Positions 30,074 to 40,556 of a stretch of 64,000 bases of DNA are shown one piece after another. The notes under the pieces were generated by a model. It did not search any database. It saw only the letters and a program-made list of their open reading frames with translations, and was not told where the DNA came from. The stretch covers positions 62,001 through 126,000 of the forward strand of contig JASPKZ010009680.1 in NCBI GenBank assembly GCA_030220185.1, given 5' to 3'. Numbering within the stretch: the first letter of the stretch is position 1; every line of letters begins with the position of its first letter. The position numbers and the translations under genes are program-made. Origin of the DNA: Diploptera punctata (lineage: Eukaryota; Arthropoda; Insecta; Blattodea; Blaberidae).

Positions 30074-31670
30074 GGTGTTTCACAGATTAGAGTACTTAAA
30101 TTTCATTAGGTTAGCTTTTAGGTTAGTTGGCAGTGCGAGTTCTAATATCGTGTATATGTTGGCTGCATCCCGCTGTCTGTTGGCGCATGTGCATGGTGTA
30201 TGATTGGAAAAATATCGCGTTGGGCCTACATGTTATAAAGTATTTCCGTAGTATCTAAAGTCTGTCCGTGTGATGTGTAGACAAATTCGCAAAAGCTTTC
30301 CGATTAGACATCTTTCTTGCTTGAAGCTCAAGAGCGAAATGTGTAATGTCAAATGATCTGTTATCCCTCCCGAACTTCCTTCCGCGGCCTCATTGGCCGT
30401 GCATGTTTGCCCGTCTTCTGTGTAGAAGGCTTATTTCGAACAGCTTCTCTACAGGTTCTACGGATAGACTATAGTAGGCTTCGAATTTATATTGTTGTGT
30501 TTGTTTTGTAGAATATCGCTGATTTAATTTTAATAACTAGTGCAAGGCATTTAATGACCTATAAATTGGTAAAAAAATGCAAAATAAAAAATGAATTTAT
30601 GACCTAAAAAATGCAAAAAATGACCGATAAAATTTAAAAAAATGACGAATAAAAAGTTAAGAATTACCAATAAAAATACTATTTATTAGATTAAGTACTC
30701 ACTTGAGTACTGAATTACATAAAATTTAACTTAACATCAAAATATTAAAAGAAAAGTATTAAAAATACATATTACAGTACCTTTTATTGCAGAAAATCCA
30801 TTTCAATTACACAGTGCACTTTTACAGCAATTTTGAATTGCAGTTAACAATCAAAATAAGGGTAGAAGCTAGCATAAGCTCTAAGAAATTGAATAAAATT
30901 CCTATAAGTGGGCAAGATCATTATACACATACCTTGAAAAATAGGGGTAGTTAGCAAAACAATACTTAATTCCAAGAAATTGTATTGACAAAGAAAAATA
31001 CTGAATTATAAGATACAAATAATGTCACAGTCTTCCGGAAATGTGTAAAAATGCTCAAAATGACCTAAAAATTGCCAAAAAATGACATATCCCAAAAATA
31101 GTTAAGAAAATGCAAAAAAATGCCCTAACAAATTGCTTTTAGTTAATCACTTTTTTTAATGCCGTACATTTTCATATATGCAAGCAATGTTTCAAACGTC
31201 ATAAGAAAAAGATGCAAAATCATTAATTGCCTTGCCCTGTTAATAACATTATGAAAATAGTGATTTGTGATAAAATTATTTCTGGTAATGAAATTCGAAC
31301 ACAGCAATCGCTTTCAATCAACTAAAGAAAAACCAATAAAATTCTCAATCACATTAGCCGACAGAGGGGTTTCAACTTGGAAACTCTGGAATACGATTCT
31401 CAAATGGAACTGCCCAAGCCAATTTTCTGGGTAAGAATTATTGTGTTCATAAATCTGTGACAAAAGGAAAGGAAGCTCGTTCTGTCGTCAAATGAAGCGA
31501 CACGGATTATCGAATATTCTACTCGATTTGTTTCAGCACATTTTATTGATTGACATAAATTAAATCCACAATTCCGTGAATATAATTTCCCGTTTTCCGG
31601 TATGGAGTATGACGACAACAGTTTATTGTATTTTGTTCATATTTCACAAAAAATCTTTCTTCGGTATTTA
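30074..31670. other. No gene; cluster of AAAATGACC/AAAAATGC motifs
   Basis: No coding sequence recognised. At 30560-30665 and again at 31045-31125 the strand is dense in AAAATGACC, AAAAATGCAAAA and AAAAAATGACG words, placed around a more ordinary AT-rich core. This may mark the two ends of one element, but I could not define borders or inverted repeats. Confidence 0.4.
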
Positions 31671-31673
31671 TCA

Positions 31674-32379
31674 TAAGTAATGCCACGAGTGATTTCCAAT
31701 TTATCGATAATTTGGAAATCAAGAGTGGCATTTGTTAGGACTATTTAACGAATAAAATTAAGCTGTTTACCCACAAATCATTATTTAACTATAGTTATTT
31801 TACAATATTTATATATTTAATGTAAACGGCGATGTTTGAAAACAAATGAGAAACGATTGGTACGCTTCATTTCCTTCCATTGTTCATCACTGCAACCAGA
31901 TCATAATATTATTTATTGCCAAAGAATCACAATATTGTAAGAATGCACCCTAGTGGAGAAATGTATAACCAACGTTATAGGTATTAATTAATGTGATGTA
32001 CTATGATGCAAATATGTCAATTGTATTTTTCTGTAACGTCATTTCCTGGAAAAAATTCGTTTAAGAAAGTGCAAAAGTGTTTTCTTTTTTTTTGTGGTAT
32101 AATTAATTGTTATAAATGTTTTTATATTATCTATCGCATGCGCTTTCTGCTGACATTCATGCACTATATATACAATCTGGTAGTCGTATTTTTGGAAGGG
32201 TCAGTCACTGAAATATAATGCTATGACCTATTCAGAATGTTAAAAAGGAGGTGCTTTCTTTATTATGATAAACTTTAGTTGGTAAATTTTAGGCGAAACA
32301 CGACTGTGATTGGTTGTAAATAAAAATTCATTGAAATGTGATTGGTCATTGACTCCCATTTGGGGCATGAGTTAAATAG
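31674..32379 (+). mobile_element. Fold-1 element, copy 3 (706 bp)
   Basis: TCA (31671-31673), then TAAGTAATGCCACGAGTG, short hairpin (inner arms reduced to ATCGATAA), the shared body, and ending GGCATGAGTTAAATAG at 32379. The following TCA (32380-32382) is also the left boundary of copy 4. Confidence 0.85.
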
Positions 32380-32382
32380 TCA

Positions 32383-33450
32383 TAAGTAATGCCACGAGTA
32401 ATTTACAAATTATCAATAAATTCACGAGTCACTAAGTGACAAGTAAATTTATCTAGAGGAATGGGAAATCAAGAATGGCATTTGTTAGGACCATTTAACG
32501 AATTAAATTAAGCTGTTTACTCACAAATCACTATTTAAATAGGCCTATATTTATTGATATTTTAAAATATGTCCAACGCTGTGGTCTCGGGGTAGCGTGC
32601 TGCCTTGTCACGCAGCGGGCCCGGATTCGATCCCCGGTCGGGACAGTTTTCTGGGTGAGGTTTTTATCGGTGTTTTTCCTCACCTGTAAGACAAATGTCA
32701 GGAAAACTTTAAGGCCCAAACGGTTCACGAAATCATATGGCCATCGCAATCATCATCATTCATATTCATCTTAGATTAAACTTAGGATTAGGGACTCTCC
32801 TGGCGCACCACTATCACCACCACCACCACTCATCATATCATTGGGGCAACGCAACCCCGCCTTTCAGGCGCCCCAACCTCAGAAGTCGGTTACAAGTTCG
32901 CCATGCCAGGAGAGAAAATCAGGAATGTCGAAAGACAACCTGGGGCATTTGTAAAAAAATAAATAAAATAAAATATTTAAAAATATTATATATATTTAAT
33001 GTAAACGGCGATGTTAGAAAACAAATCAGAATTGTGTGGTTATGTTTATTCACTGCAACTTGATCATATTATTTATTGCTAAATAGGGCCAAAATGAAAC
33101 ACATGAAACTGTATATTATAAGCAACATTATAGGTTAATTAATTTTTTTTAGGAAACAACTCAGTAAAATCATTATTTAAAAACACAATTATTGAACACA
33201 CAATTATCAAATGTGTAATTCGAAGGAATTTGTTCATTATTTGTTATATTCAACGTATTTGTTGTAGAGTAGTCACTGCAAAATAAGGCTCTGACCTGTT
33301 CGGAATATTAAAAAGGAAGAGCATTCTTTTTAATTTAGTAAACAGAATTCGATAAATAGCGAGGTGAAACACGACTGTGAGTGGTTGTAAAACAATATTC
33401 ACTGGAACGTGATTGGTCATTGACTCCCATTTGGGGCATGAGTTAAATAG
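32383..33450 (+). mobile_element. Fold-1 element, copy 4, carrying a SINE-B
   Basis: Starts TAAGTAATGCCACGAGTAAT directly after the shared TCA and ends GGCATGAGTTAAATAG at 33450, followed by AAATTAGTCA rather than TCA. A SINE-B (32571-32972) has inserted in it. More diverged than copy 3, so probably older. Confidence 0.82.
32571..32972 (+). mobile_element. SINE-B (type-2 tail), full length, inside Fold-1
   Basis: Head GTCCAACGCTGTGGTCTCGG, box B GGATTCGATCCCCGG, type-2 tail ending CCTGGGGCATTTG and an A-rich end. The Fold-1 sequence TTTTAAAATAT interrupted at 32560-32570 resumes as ATTTAAAAATAT after 32972. Confidence 0.9.
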
Positions 33451-33654
33451 AAATTAGTCAATTATTTATTTCAATGTTTAAGTTCACATTACATTATGGA
33501 GGAGTCATGAAATGCGATTAAATGTAAAATATATTTGAAGAAAGGTTGAATTTGGAACATATTATAGAATTCCTCTTTAAAACATTTTATCAAATAAACT
33601 AAAATGAAGACTTGATAACAATGAATCATTAATCATAGTATACAGCAGTATACC

Positions 33655-33756
33655 CCTAACTTCATCTTGTTTAATAATCTCTAATTTTGTATTGTGCGGA
33701 ATACCTTTTTTAGCGGGATTTTATTCAAAAGATTTAATTGTAGAAATGGCTTCTTA
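33655..33756 (+). pseudogene. Nuclear mitochondrial fragment (ND5-like)
   Basis: Read with the invertebrate mitochondrial code (ATA = Met) the plus strand gives SNFVLCGMPFLAGFYSKDLI and VEMAS, a strongly conserved stretch of NADH dehydrogenase subunit 5, in the transmembrane antiporter-like region. About 100 bases only, ended by a TAA. It has no mitochondrial flanks, and nuclear repeats lie on both sides, so it is a NUMT rather than a gene. Confidence 0.8.
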
Positions 33757-33777
33757 AACAAAACGAAGTACTTTTGT

Positions 33778-34137
33778 TTTATTTCGTAAATTATGCACAA
33801 TGTAATGGTTTTCCGTCATCCTCAACACATTCAGCTTTTCCAGTTTTAGCGGTCCTAAACTTCCTCTTCTGCAAGTCCCATTTCACTCATTCTTCTCACA
33901 CTATTCACCAAAAACCTTCTTTTGGTCTTCCCTTTTTCCTTCTACCATTTATTTTCCACTCCAAGATCTTCTTAGGAATTCTATCAGATGTCATCCTTTT
34001 GAGATATCCATACCATCTTAATCGTCTCTTTTCAATTGTCTGTAATACATTCTTTCTACTTTTATAATTTTCCTAATTACAACGTTTCTAATCTGGACTT
34101 CCGCGATGATCTTCTCCAGTAATCCATCTCTGTTGCT
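33778..34137 (-). pseudogene. LINE family L-J, C-terminal fragment
   Basis: Minus strand, broken frames: LISNRDGLLEKIIAEVQIRN, LKRRRLRWYGYLKRMTSDRI, PKKILEWKINGRRKKGRPK, NEWNGTCRRGSLGPLKLEKL. The conserved RLRWYGYLKRM...W...GRRKKGRP pattern identifies a LINE C-terminus. Frameshifts at about 33970 and 33900. Confidence 0.72.
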
Positions 34138-34156
34138 AATAAACGAAGTATAATAT

Positions 34157-34424
34157 AACTAACTCACTGGCACTATCGAACCCGTAGGTTCATGTCCGCG
34201 CGGACGTAAGCTCTCCATACAGCCCTATCCTGAGCTAAGGTTTTCCAATTATTCCCTGTATAATCTACTTCCCTCAAATCATAGTTAATGCTATTCTCCC
34301 ACCTCATTCTTGGTCTACCAACTGGGCGTTTTCCCTCTGATTTTCCTACCAGAAGCTTCCATGCGCGTCTTTCATTCTCCATTCGTGCCACATGTCCTGC
34401 CCATCGCAGTCTACGAGACTTAGA
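34157..34424 (-). pseudogene. LINE L-A, C-terminal fragment, minus strand
   Basis: An open 72-codon frame (34391-34173): RMENERRAWKLLVGKSEGKR, GRPRMRWENSINYDLREVDY, DRAVWRAYVRADMNLRVR. 5'-truncated just after RLRWAGHV. GAAGTATAATAT and GAAGTAATATAT at the two sides are a probable target duplication. Confidence 0.88.
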
Positions 34425-34639
34425 AGTAATATATTATTATAATTATTCACTAACAATTCATTTGAATTAATTATTTTAAATATATTATCCGTGTATAAGA
34501 AAATCCAGTGGCCTTGATCATATATCAGAAATTAAAAAGAAAATAAAAATTACATTTAATAAATATGATATATTCAATAAGTATATATAGGCCTACTATA
34601 TGATTAAAAGTGTACAGATACTCACCAGAACCCGTAGTT

Positions 34640-34938
34640 TAACTAACTCCTGGCACTATCGAACCGGAGGTTCATGGCCGCGCGGACATAAGCTCTCCAT
34701 ACATCCCTATCCTGAGCTAATGTTTTCCAAATCTACTTCCCTCAAATCATAGTTAATGTCATTCTCCCACCTCATTCTTGGTCTACCAACTGGGCGTTTT
34801 CCCTCCGGTTTTCCTACAAGAAGCTTCCATACACCTCTTTCATTCCCCATTCGTGCCACATGTCCTGCCCATCTAAGTCTACGAGACTTAACTGTTCTCA
34901 TTATATCTGGCTTCCTATGAAGACCATGTAGTTCCCAA
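34640..34938 (-). pseudogene. LINE L-A, C-terminal fragment, minus strand
   Basis: MRTVKSRRLRWAGHVARMGN, ERGVWKLLVGKPEGKRPVGR, NDINYDLREVD, then an indel before the LRVR end. Clean 11-bp target duplication AACCCGTAGTT at 34629-34639 and 34939-34949. Confidence 0.9.
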
Positions 34939-34949
34939 AACCCGTAGTT

Positions 34950-35236
34950 AGCATTTTCATTTGATACACATTCAAGACTGTAACGTTTTTTTTATGACGG
35001 CCTTAATTATGACCTTCCACAAAGTGTTTGAACGTTTGAGAAGTAATGGCAGCACATTCTTATTGAAGAAATGTAACCAGAGGAGGTGATGACGTGAGCC
35101 ATTGTGTTCTGGAGCGAAGTCAACGTTCTAATCCATTCCCACAGGTGTTAGATTGGAATGAAGTCGAGATTCAGATCCGGCCAGGCCATTTCCTGAATGC
35201 CATTGCCTCCGAACCACCTCACTGTAGACCTTTAAT
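34950..35236. other. Spacer, nothing recognised
   Basis: No motif seen. Confidence 0.35.
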
Positions 35237-36180
35237 TATTATTATTATTATTTACTTACTTACTTAATACAGGCTTTCCACTTTACAGCAGTTTGCCCTG
35301 ATTGCTGCTTTCCAGAGATTCCTATCTTCCCATTGTCCTTCTTCCATACTCTTCTTCATCATGACATCATATATTCATATATTCCCTCATACCATATTCT
35401 TCTACTTCTCTCGCTCTTCCTTCTGCCTGGTACCATCCAATCTAACACATATTTAGGCCACTGGTCTTCCGACATCCGTTGTACATGTCCATACCACCGT
35501 AGAGCTCTATTTGTTATCCTTTCGATAACAGTTTCTTGTGTATCCATTTCTTGTCAGATACATGTATTTCGAATATGTTGTAGCCTGGATGTTCTCATAC
35601 TTCTCCGTAACCCATCCATTTCTGTCGCCAAGATTCTTTTCTGCATCCTTTCATTTATTGTCCAGCTTTCTGATCCATATGTAAGTATACTTTCTATTAT
35701 TGTCTGTATAATCTATTTTTTGTTTTTCTGGTCAAATTCCTATTCCATAAAAGATCATTCAGGGATCTGATCGCCTTTACTCTGTTAATAATATATTTTT
35801 CACAAGTACCAGATTATCTATTATAGATCCAAGATATTTAAATTCTACAACACGTTTAATTATCATATTATTATTTGTAGGTCTTCTGAATTTCCTCCGA
35901 TTACCATATATTCTGTTTCATATAATTTATCTTCAAGCCACCTACCTCAAATGCATCTACCAAGTTTCTAATCATATATTCTACATTCTTGTCCTGTTAT
36001 AATCTGGTCATCAGCGAATAATAAATTGTGCAGTAAACGGTCATTAATATTGATTCCCATTCCCCTACATGACTTATTCCATTTCATTAATACATCTTCT
36101 AAGTATATATTGAACGATGTTGGTGACATCCCGCATCCTTGTCTTAATCCTTTTGTTATATCAAATTAATTTGATTACTC

Positions 36181-36181
<1 letters not shown>
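35237..36181 (-). pseudogene. LINE family L-I, RT motif B to C-terminus
   Basis: Minus strand: KGLRQGCGMSPTSFNIYLED (motif B, near 36140), NDRLLHNLLFADDQIITGQ (motif C, catalytic FADD near 36005), VVEFKYLGSIIDN, ESILTYGSESWTINERMQKR, TQETVIERITNRALRWYGHV, QRMSEDQWPKYVLDWMVPGR and RSRRIWYEGIYEYMMS, then a 3' end with CCTGTATTAAGTAAGTAAG. Several frameshifts. It is bounded by (TTA)n tracts at both ends (35237-35250 and 36182-36246). Confidence 0.85.

Positions 36182-36246
<65 letters not shown>
36182..36246. repeat. (TTA)n microsatellite
   Basis: Uninterrupted trinucleotide tract between L-I and a SINE-B. Confidence 0.95.
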
Positions 36247-36247
<1 letters not shown>

Positions 36248-36249
36248 AT

Positions 36250-36566
36250 GCCACCACGTATGGACATTCTAGTATTCTCTCCCAGCATGGCGTTATTGTA
36301 ACCCACTTCTGGAGATTGGGGGCTCATGGAAGGCGGAGTTACGCTGATAGGTGATGATGATAGTAATGATTCTCCAGGAGAGGTCTTAATTCTAAACTTA
36401 ATTAATATGTTAATGATGGCCATATGATATTCGGGGGACCATTTGGGCCTTTGAGTTCTTTACATATTTTGTCACCCAGGAAACTTGTCCCTAGTGAGGA
36501 TAGAACCCGGGCTGCGTGACAAGGCAGCACGCTAAACCCCCTCGACAACCACAGCGGTTGACTAGA
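36250..36566 (-). mobile_element. SINE-B (type-2 tail), diverged
   Basis: Minus-strand copy: head CAACCGCTGTGGTTGTCGAG, box B-like GGGTTCTATCCTCAC, GGCCATCATTAACAT and type-2 tail. It has several indels relative to the other copies, so it is older. Confidence 0.8.
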
Positions 36567-36840
36567 ACCTGAATTATGAATTGATGTTTTTTTCACGCTG
36601 GTACAAAACGATCGTCGCCAAACCGGCCCTCTAGGATAAACAGTGTAAAACCATTGAGAATTTATTACTAATCTTTGGCGTTTAGACTATTCTAGGGGAA
36701 TAAGCTCTTGGAAACTAAGACAGAAAGATTAAACAATGAAGCAATAAATGTAGGACTTAAAATAAATGTCCTAAAAATTAAATAAATAAGAATTAATCTT
36801 AGGACAAATATAACACTAAAAATAAATGATCATGGAAAAA
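36567..36840. other. Spacer
   Basis: AT-rich, nothing recognised. Confidence 0.35.
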
Positions 36841-37302
36841 ATAAATATGAAATTATTGTATTGTCACGGGTTCTTTACAAGTATACAAAGTTTCAAATCG
36901 ATCCAATGTCTCTAAGTGGGTGAAAAATCGTGTTCAAAGATTCCGTACATAAATACAAAGACACCTTTTTTTTATTTTCTGATGATTCTGGCCAGAATTT
37001 TAGATAATGAATATGAAATTATTGTATTGTCACGGGTCTTTTACAAGTATACAAAGTTTCAAGTCTATCCTATGTTTCTAAGTGGGTGAAAATCGTGTTC
37101 AAAGATTCCGTTACATAAATACAAAGACACTTTTTTGATTTTCTGATGATTATGGCCAGAATTTTAAAAAATAAATATGACATTATTGTATTGTCACGGG
37201 TCCATTACAAATATACAAAATTTCAAGTCGATTCAATTATTTTAAGTGGGTGAAAAACGCGTTGAAAGATTCAGTTACATAGATAGATAGATGATAGATA
37301 GA
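36841..37302. repeat. Tandem repeat of a 165-bp unit, about 2.7 copies, with (GATA)n end
   Basis: Units start near 36841, 37004 and 37171 with ATAAATATGAAATTATTGTA and TTGTCACGGGT; each includes ACAAAGTTTCAA, CTAAGTGGGTGAAAA and GTGTTCAAAGATTCCG. The last unit is partial and ends in GATAGATAGATG. The last line of the unit resembles 3' ends of insect LINE-type repeats that finish in (GATA)n. Confidence 0.85.
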
Positions 37303-37308
37303 GGTCAA

Positions 37309-37505
37309 GCTAATATAAAGCGTGTAAAATACAAGCTTCTACATATCTTGGAATTACAATTACTATAGATGGAGGTGCATTAGACGATTCCAGAACTGTA
37401 TTAATAAAAACGGAGCATTTGTCCAGTTGTACACAGTGCGGAAGATTACAAAAAATTTTAATCAAAACTAAGATCCAATTAATTAAGACAAATATAAAAT
37501 GAGTT
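37309..37505 (+). pseudogene. LINE-like RT fragment
   Basis: Plus strand: KYKASTYLGITITIDGGALD, DSRTVLIKTEHLSSC, GRLQKILIKTKIQLIKTNIK. The YLGITIT segment is the RT thumb-side motif of LINEs. Short, and family unclear. Confidence 0.5.
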
Positions 37506-37850
37506 TCGTTCTTCTTCTTCGGCTTTCCCCCACTTATAGGTTTGCCATCTTCAGTTTCCATTTATTTCTATCATTCCAATCTCCTTCTTCCAAATTCCTA
37601 TCATCCATTATAGTTCTGACATATGTTTTCCATTTCAATCTTAGTCTGCCACGTTTATTTCTTCCAGGGGGGTGACCATTGGTATGTCTTTTTGGCCATC
37701 GTTCATTTTCCATTCTTTGTACATGGTCATACCAATTAAGAGTTTGATTTTCAATCCTCTTAACAACAGATGTGGTGATATTCATTTCTCTTCAAAGGAA
37801 TTCATTTATTATTTTATCCTGTCTTGTTTTTTGAAAGCTTCTTCTAAGAT
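37506..37850 (-). pseudogene. LINE C-terminal fragment, family L-M
   Basis: Open 83-codon frame (37785-37534): TSVVKRIENQTLNWYDHVQR, MENERWPKRHTNGHPPGRNK, RLRLKWKTYVRTIMDDRNLE, WNDRNKWKLKMANL, then a short (GAA) stretch at 37510. The HVQRM...RWPK...P.GR pattern is the LINE C-terminal signature. Confidence 0.8.
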
Positions 37851-37867
37851 AATCAAGTTAAACTGTT

Positions 37868-38530
37868 CTAATTTTATCATCATCATCATCATCATCAACA
37901 ATCACGAATTAAGCCCATGTGGCTTTTTCCGGTCTCATAGATTCTCATTCAAAAGTTGGATTCATCTCTTCTTCGGTCCTGCGTCCTTTTGGTTTGTATT
38001 TAAGTATAATTTTGGGAATGTGATCAACTTCCATTCTTTGAACATGTTATTTCCATTTTTTTCTAGATTCTTTTATTCTATCAAAGAGATTAAAGATATT
38101 TAGAAGGACAAATCATCTGAGAAGAATGGCAAGAAATAGACTTCCAAAATTGGCATTCCAATATACCCCAACTGGACATAGGGACCAAGGAAGACCAAAA
38201 CATCGGTGGAAAGATCAAGACCATCTTCGCTAGGTTTACCGTACAGGCCACATGGCCTAAAACGAATTTGTTCATGATGATGATGATGAGCTTATTTCTA
38301 ATATCTTCACTTCCTCTCTTATCTAGAAGTTTGCAACCAGCCACACTTCTCAGAAATCTCATTTCAGCTGCTTCTATGATCTTCTCTTCTCTTTTAGTTA
38401 AACCCCAAAATTCACTACCATACAATAGTAAGGGGACTGCAACTACTTTATAAAATTTTAGTTTTGTTTCTTTTCTTGTGCTTTTAAATATCCTTTTGAT
38501 TGTTCCACATATATAATTAAATTTATTAAG
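37868..38530 (-). pseudogene. LINE family L-H, C-terminal region, split by an L-G LINE
   Basis: Minus strand: KVVAVPLLLYGSEFWGLTKR, IIEAAEMRFLRSVAGCKLLD, KRGSEDIRNKL down to 38287, then after the insert NIFNLFDRIKESRKKW, HVQRMEVDHIPKIILKYKPK, GRRTEEEMNPTFE, and a tail (GAT)n at 37878-37898. Joining across 38095-38286 gives a continuous family alignment (DIRNKL-NIFNLF). Confidence 0.82.
38095..38286 (+). pseudogene. LINE family L-G, 3' end, inserted antisense in L-H
   Basis: Nearly identical to the reverse complement of 14281-14505: HLRRMARNRLPKLAFQYTPT, GHRDQGRPKHRWKDQDHLR and stop, ACATGGCCTAAAACGAATTT and a (GAT)n tail. High similarity between two unlinked copies indicates recent activity of the family. 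Confidence 0.85.
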
Positions 38531-38664
38531 TTATAATTTTATTCTTCTGTAATTCCGTCAAAGACCAAGTTTACATCCATATGATAAAATGTTTCATTCT
38601 ACGAATCTGAAACAGAAATTTGTTTTAGTTGAGGACGACAGATACAGAAGGTACGAATTTTATA

Positions 38665-39035
38665 ATTTCTTCTTCTTCTTCATCTTCTTTCTTTTATGTG
38701 ATAGACCAAGTGGTCTGTTACTGTCTCAATCTAACGTTTGAAGGGTCTGCCAAAAGATCTCTTGCCTTGTGGCTGGTAATTTAACATTTGACGTGGTATT
38801 CTTGTTTTGCTTATTCTTCGTACGTGAGATTTCCAGTTGTTTCTGTGTTTTTGTACATATTCCATGACTGATTCTGTTTGTAATTCTTTGAGAATCTCAG
38901 TATTCCTTTTATGGTCTGTTCTTGAGTAACCTGCAGTACATCTCATAAATATAATTTCTGCCGCAGTTAGTCTTTGTTCATCTACACTGCGAATTGTCCA
39001 GGCCTCACTGCCGTAACATATAATTTTAATATTTT
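38665..39035 (-). pseudogene. LINE family L-D, C-terminal region, minus strand
   Basis: CYGSEAWTIRSVDEQRLTAA at the right, MRCTAGYSRTDHKRNTEILK, ELQTESVMEYVQKHRNNWKS, HVRRISKTRIPRQMLNYQPQ, GKRSFGRPFKR, with a stop after it. The tail at 38665-38695 is mixed (GAA)/(GAT). Similar to 18121-18640. Confidence 0.85.
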
Positions 39036-39581
39036 AATCCATAACATCAACGGTGGTTTATCATTAAATTTAAACATATGAAAACATTGAAGATAAATCT
39101 ATTTGTAAGTGCAATATTGTGACTGAAACAGGTAAAATTTATGTTTAATCGCGGCTTAATGGATTATGTAAGTTTCCGGGATGGGTGACGGATTGAGAAA
39201 GTTTGTAAAGTTGGGATAAAGTTTGAATTGTAATGCAAATTTCGTAGTACAGTTTCCTTTCTTTAGATTGACTTATACTTCCACGTAATGAGAAGAAACG
39301 CTTCTACTTTATTTTTATAGTTAAATGACTTTCTTACATGTTGAAGAAGCCATAAGGAGAAGAAAATAGAAGTGCTACTCACCCTCCTTATTTAACGTAA
39401 CAGGAAATTGCGATGAACGCCGGTAGGTTCCTGTCGATGTAAAAAGATACGTGCCTCAGCCCAGATCTTGAAGATGACACATTTTAACATCAACTATTAC
39501 GTTACAAAATTATTCACCATAATCAAAACTTCAGTTTCAGCTCAAAAACTGTATTAAACACATTCAAAATAAAAAAAAATC
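39036..39581. other. No gene recognised
   Basis: No repeat or reading frame recognised. Confidence 0.4.
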
Positions 39582-39766
39582 TTCTTCTTCACTCCACGAG
39601 CTAGGCAAAATGCCTGTTTCGTTTCACAGTTGTTTTGTCCATCTTTTCACTGGCCTTCCTACATTCCTTGAACCTCTTGGCTTGTAGCTAAATGTTGCTT
39701 GTTACATTCATTCTTTCCACAAGTGTAAACCATTTCTCTCTATATTCTTTGATTTTATCATTCAAT

Positions 39767-39822
<56 letters not shown>

Positions 39823-40290
39823 CTCTGTTCGTCCTATCTTCATTCTTTATCCGATCCATTCTTGAACAGCCTTTTGTTCTTCTAAGGAAGTTCATTTCTA
39901 CGCTTTGTATTCTACTTTGTAATTGTTTGGTCATTACCCAAGTTTCACTCCCATAAAGTAATGCAGGAACTACCAATGTTTTATAAAACTTCAATCTAGT
40001 ATAATTTCTTGTTTTGTTCTTTAATGTTCTATGTATAATTCCGCATATCATTTGAAATCTTGACAGTTTCATGTTTACGTCTCTTTGAGTTGTTGTGTTT
40101 ATAGTAAAATTACAATCCAAATAATTAAAATTTGTTACTTGCTCCAGAGGTTTGTTGTCTATTATGAGTTTTGATCTTATATGTTCACTTCCCCAAAATG
40201 CCATTATTTTTGTTTTTTCCTTTGATATTTTAAAATTGTATTCTTGGCATCTTAATTTTTACGCATAATCATTAAAAAAATGTTTTATTA
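39582..40290 (-). pseudogene. LINE family L-C, connection to C-terminus, with (TA)n inside the coding region
   Basis: Open minus-strand frame: MAFWGSEHIRSKLIIDNKPL, EQVTNFNYLDCNF, FQMICGIIHRTLKNKTR, LKFYKTLVVPALLYGSETWV, IQSVEMNFLRRTKGCSRMDR, NEDRTN, then a (TA)n tract (39768-39822). The coding continues on the far side (SIE, then the HVERM-type region to about 39600) and ends with the non-coding GGCATTTTGCCTAGCTCGTG and (GAA)n tail. The (TA)n lies where the 15285 copy has only AATTATATATCC. Confidence 0.85.
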
Positions 40291-40425
40291 GAACATTTTC
40301 TACAATACAGTAATTTTCCTACAACTGACTGTAAATTTTACTTCTCCATGCATCTCTATTCTCTGAATCACTGTCTTTAAATCTTATTGACTCCAAACTC
40401 CTATGCACTCCTTAAACCCACTGTT
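40291..40425. other. Spacer
   Basis: Nothing recognised. Confidence 0.35.
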
Positions 40426-40517
40426 ACACCTACAATTCCCTAGTAAAGCTGCAAGCATAGCATGAAAATGCTACGAATGCAGTGAAAGACCTGACCTCGG
40501 GCAGAATTACTATGGAT

Positions 40518-40520
<3 letters not shown>
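40426..40520 (+). mobile_element. SINE-A, 5'-truncated, followed by (TA)n
   Basis: Only the type-1 tail is present (ACACCTACAATTCCCTAG, AGCTGCAAGCATAGC, ACTATGGATGGATA), running into (TA)n at 40518-40552. Confidence 0.85.

Positions 40521-40552
<32 letters not shown>

Positions 40553-40556
<4 letters not shown>

Noticed and set aside
36841..37302. CRISPR-like array
   Set aside because: Units are about 165 bp and contiguous, with no short repeats separated by unique spacers.
39765..39956. IYIYIY reading frames across (TA)n tracts
   Set aside because: (TA)n translates to alternating Ile and Tyr. The same artefact occurs at 12600, 21540, 25700, 40520, 49240 and 54480.
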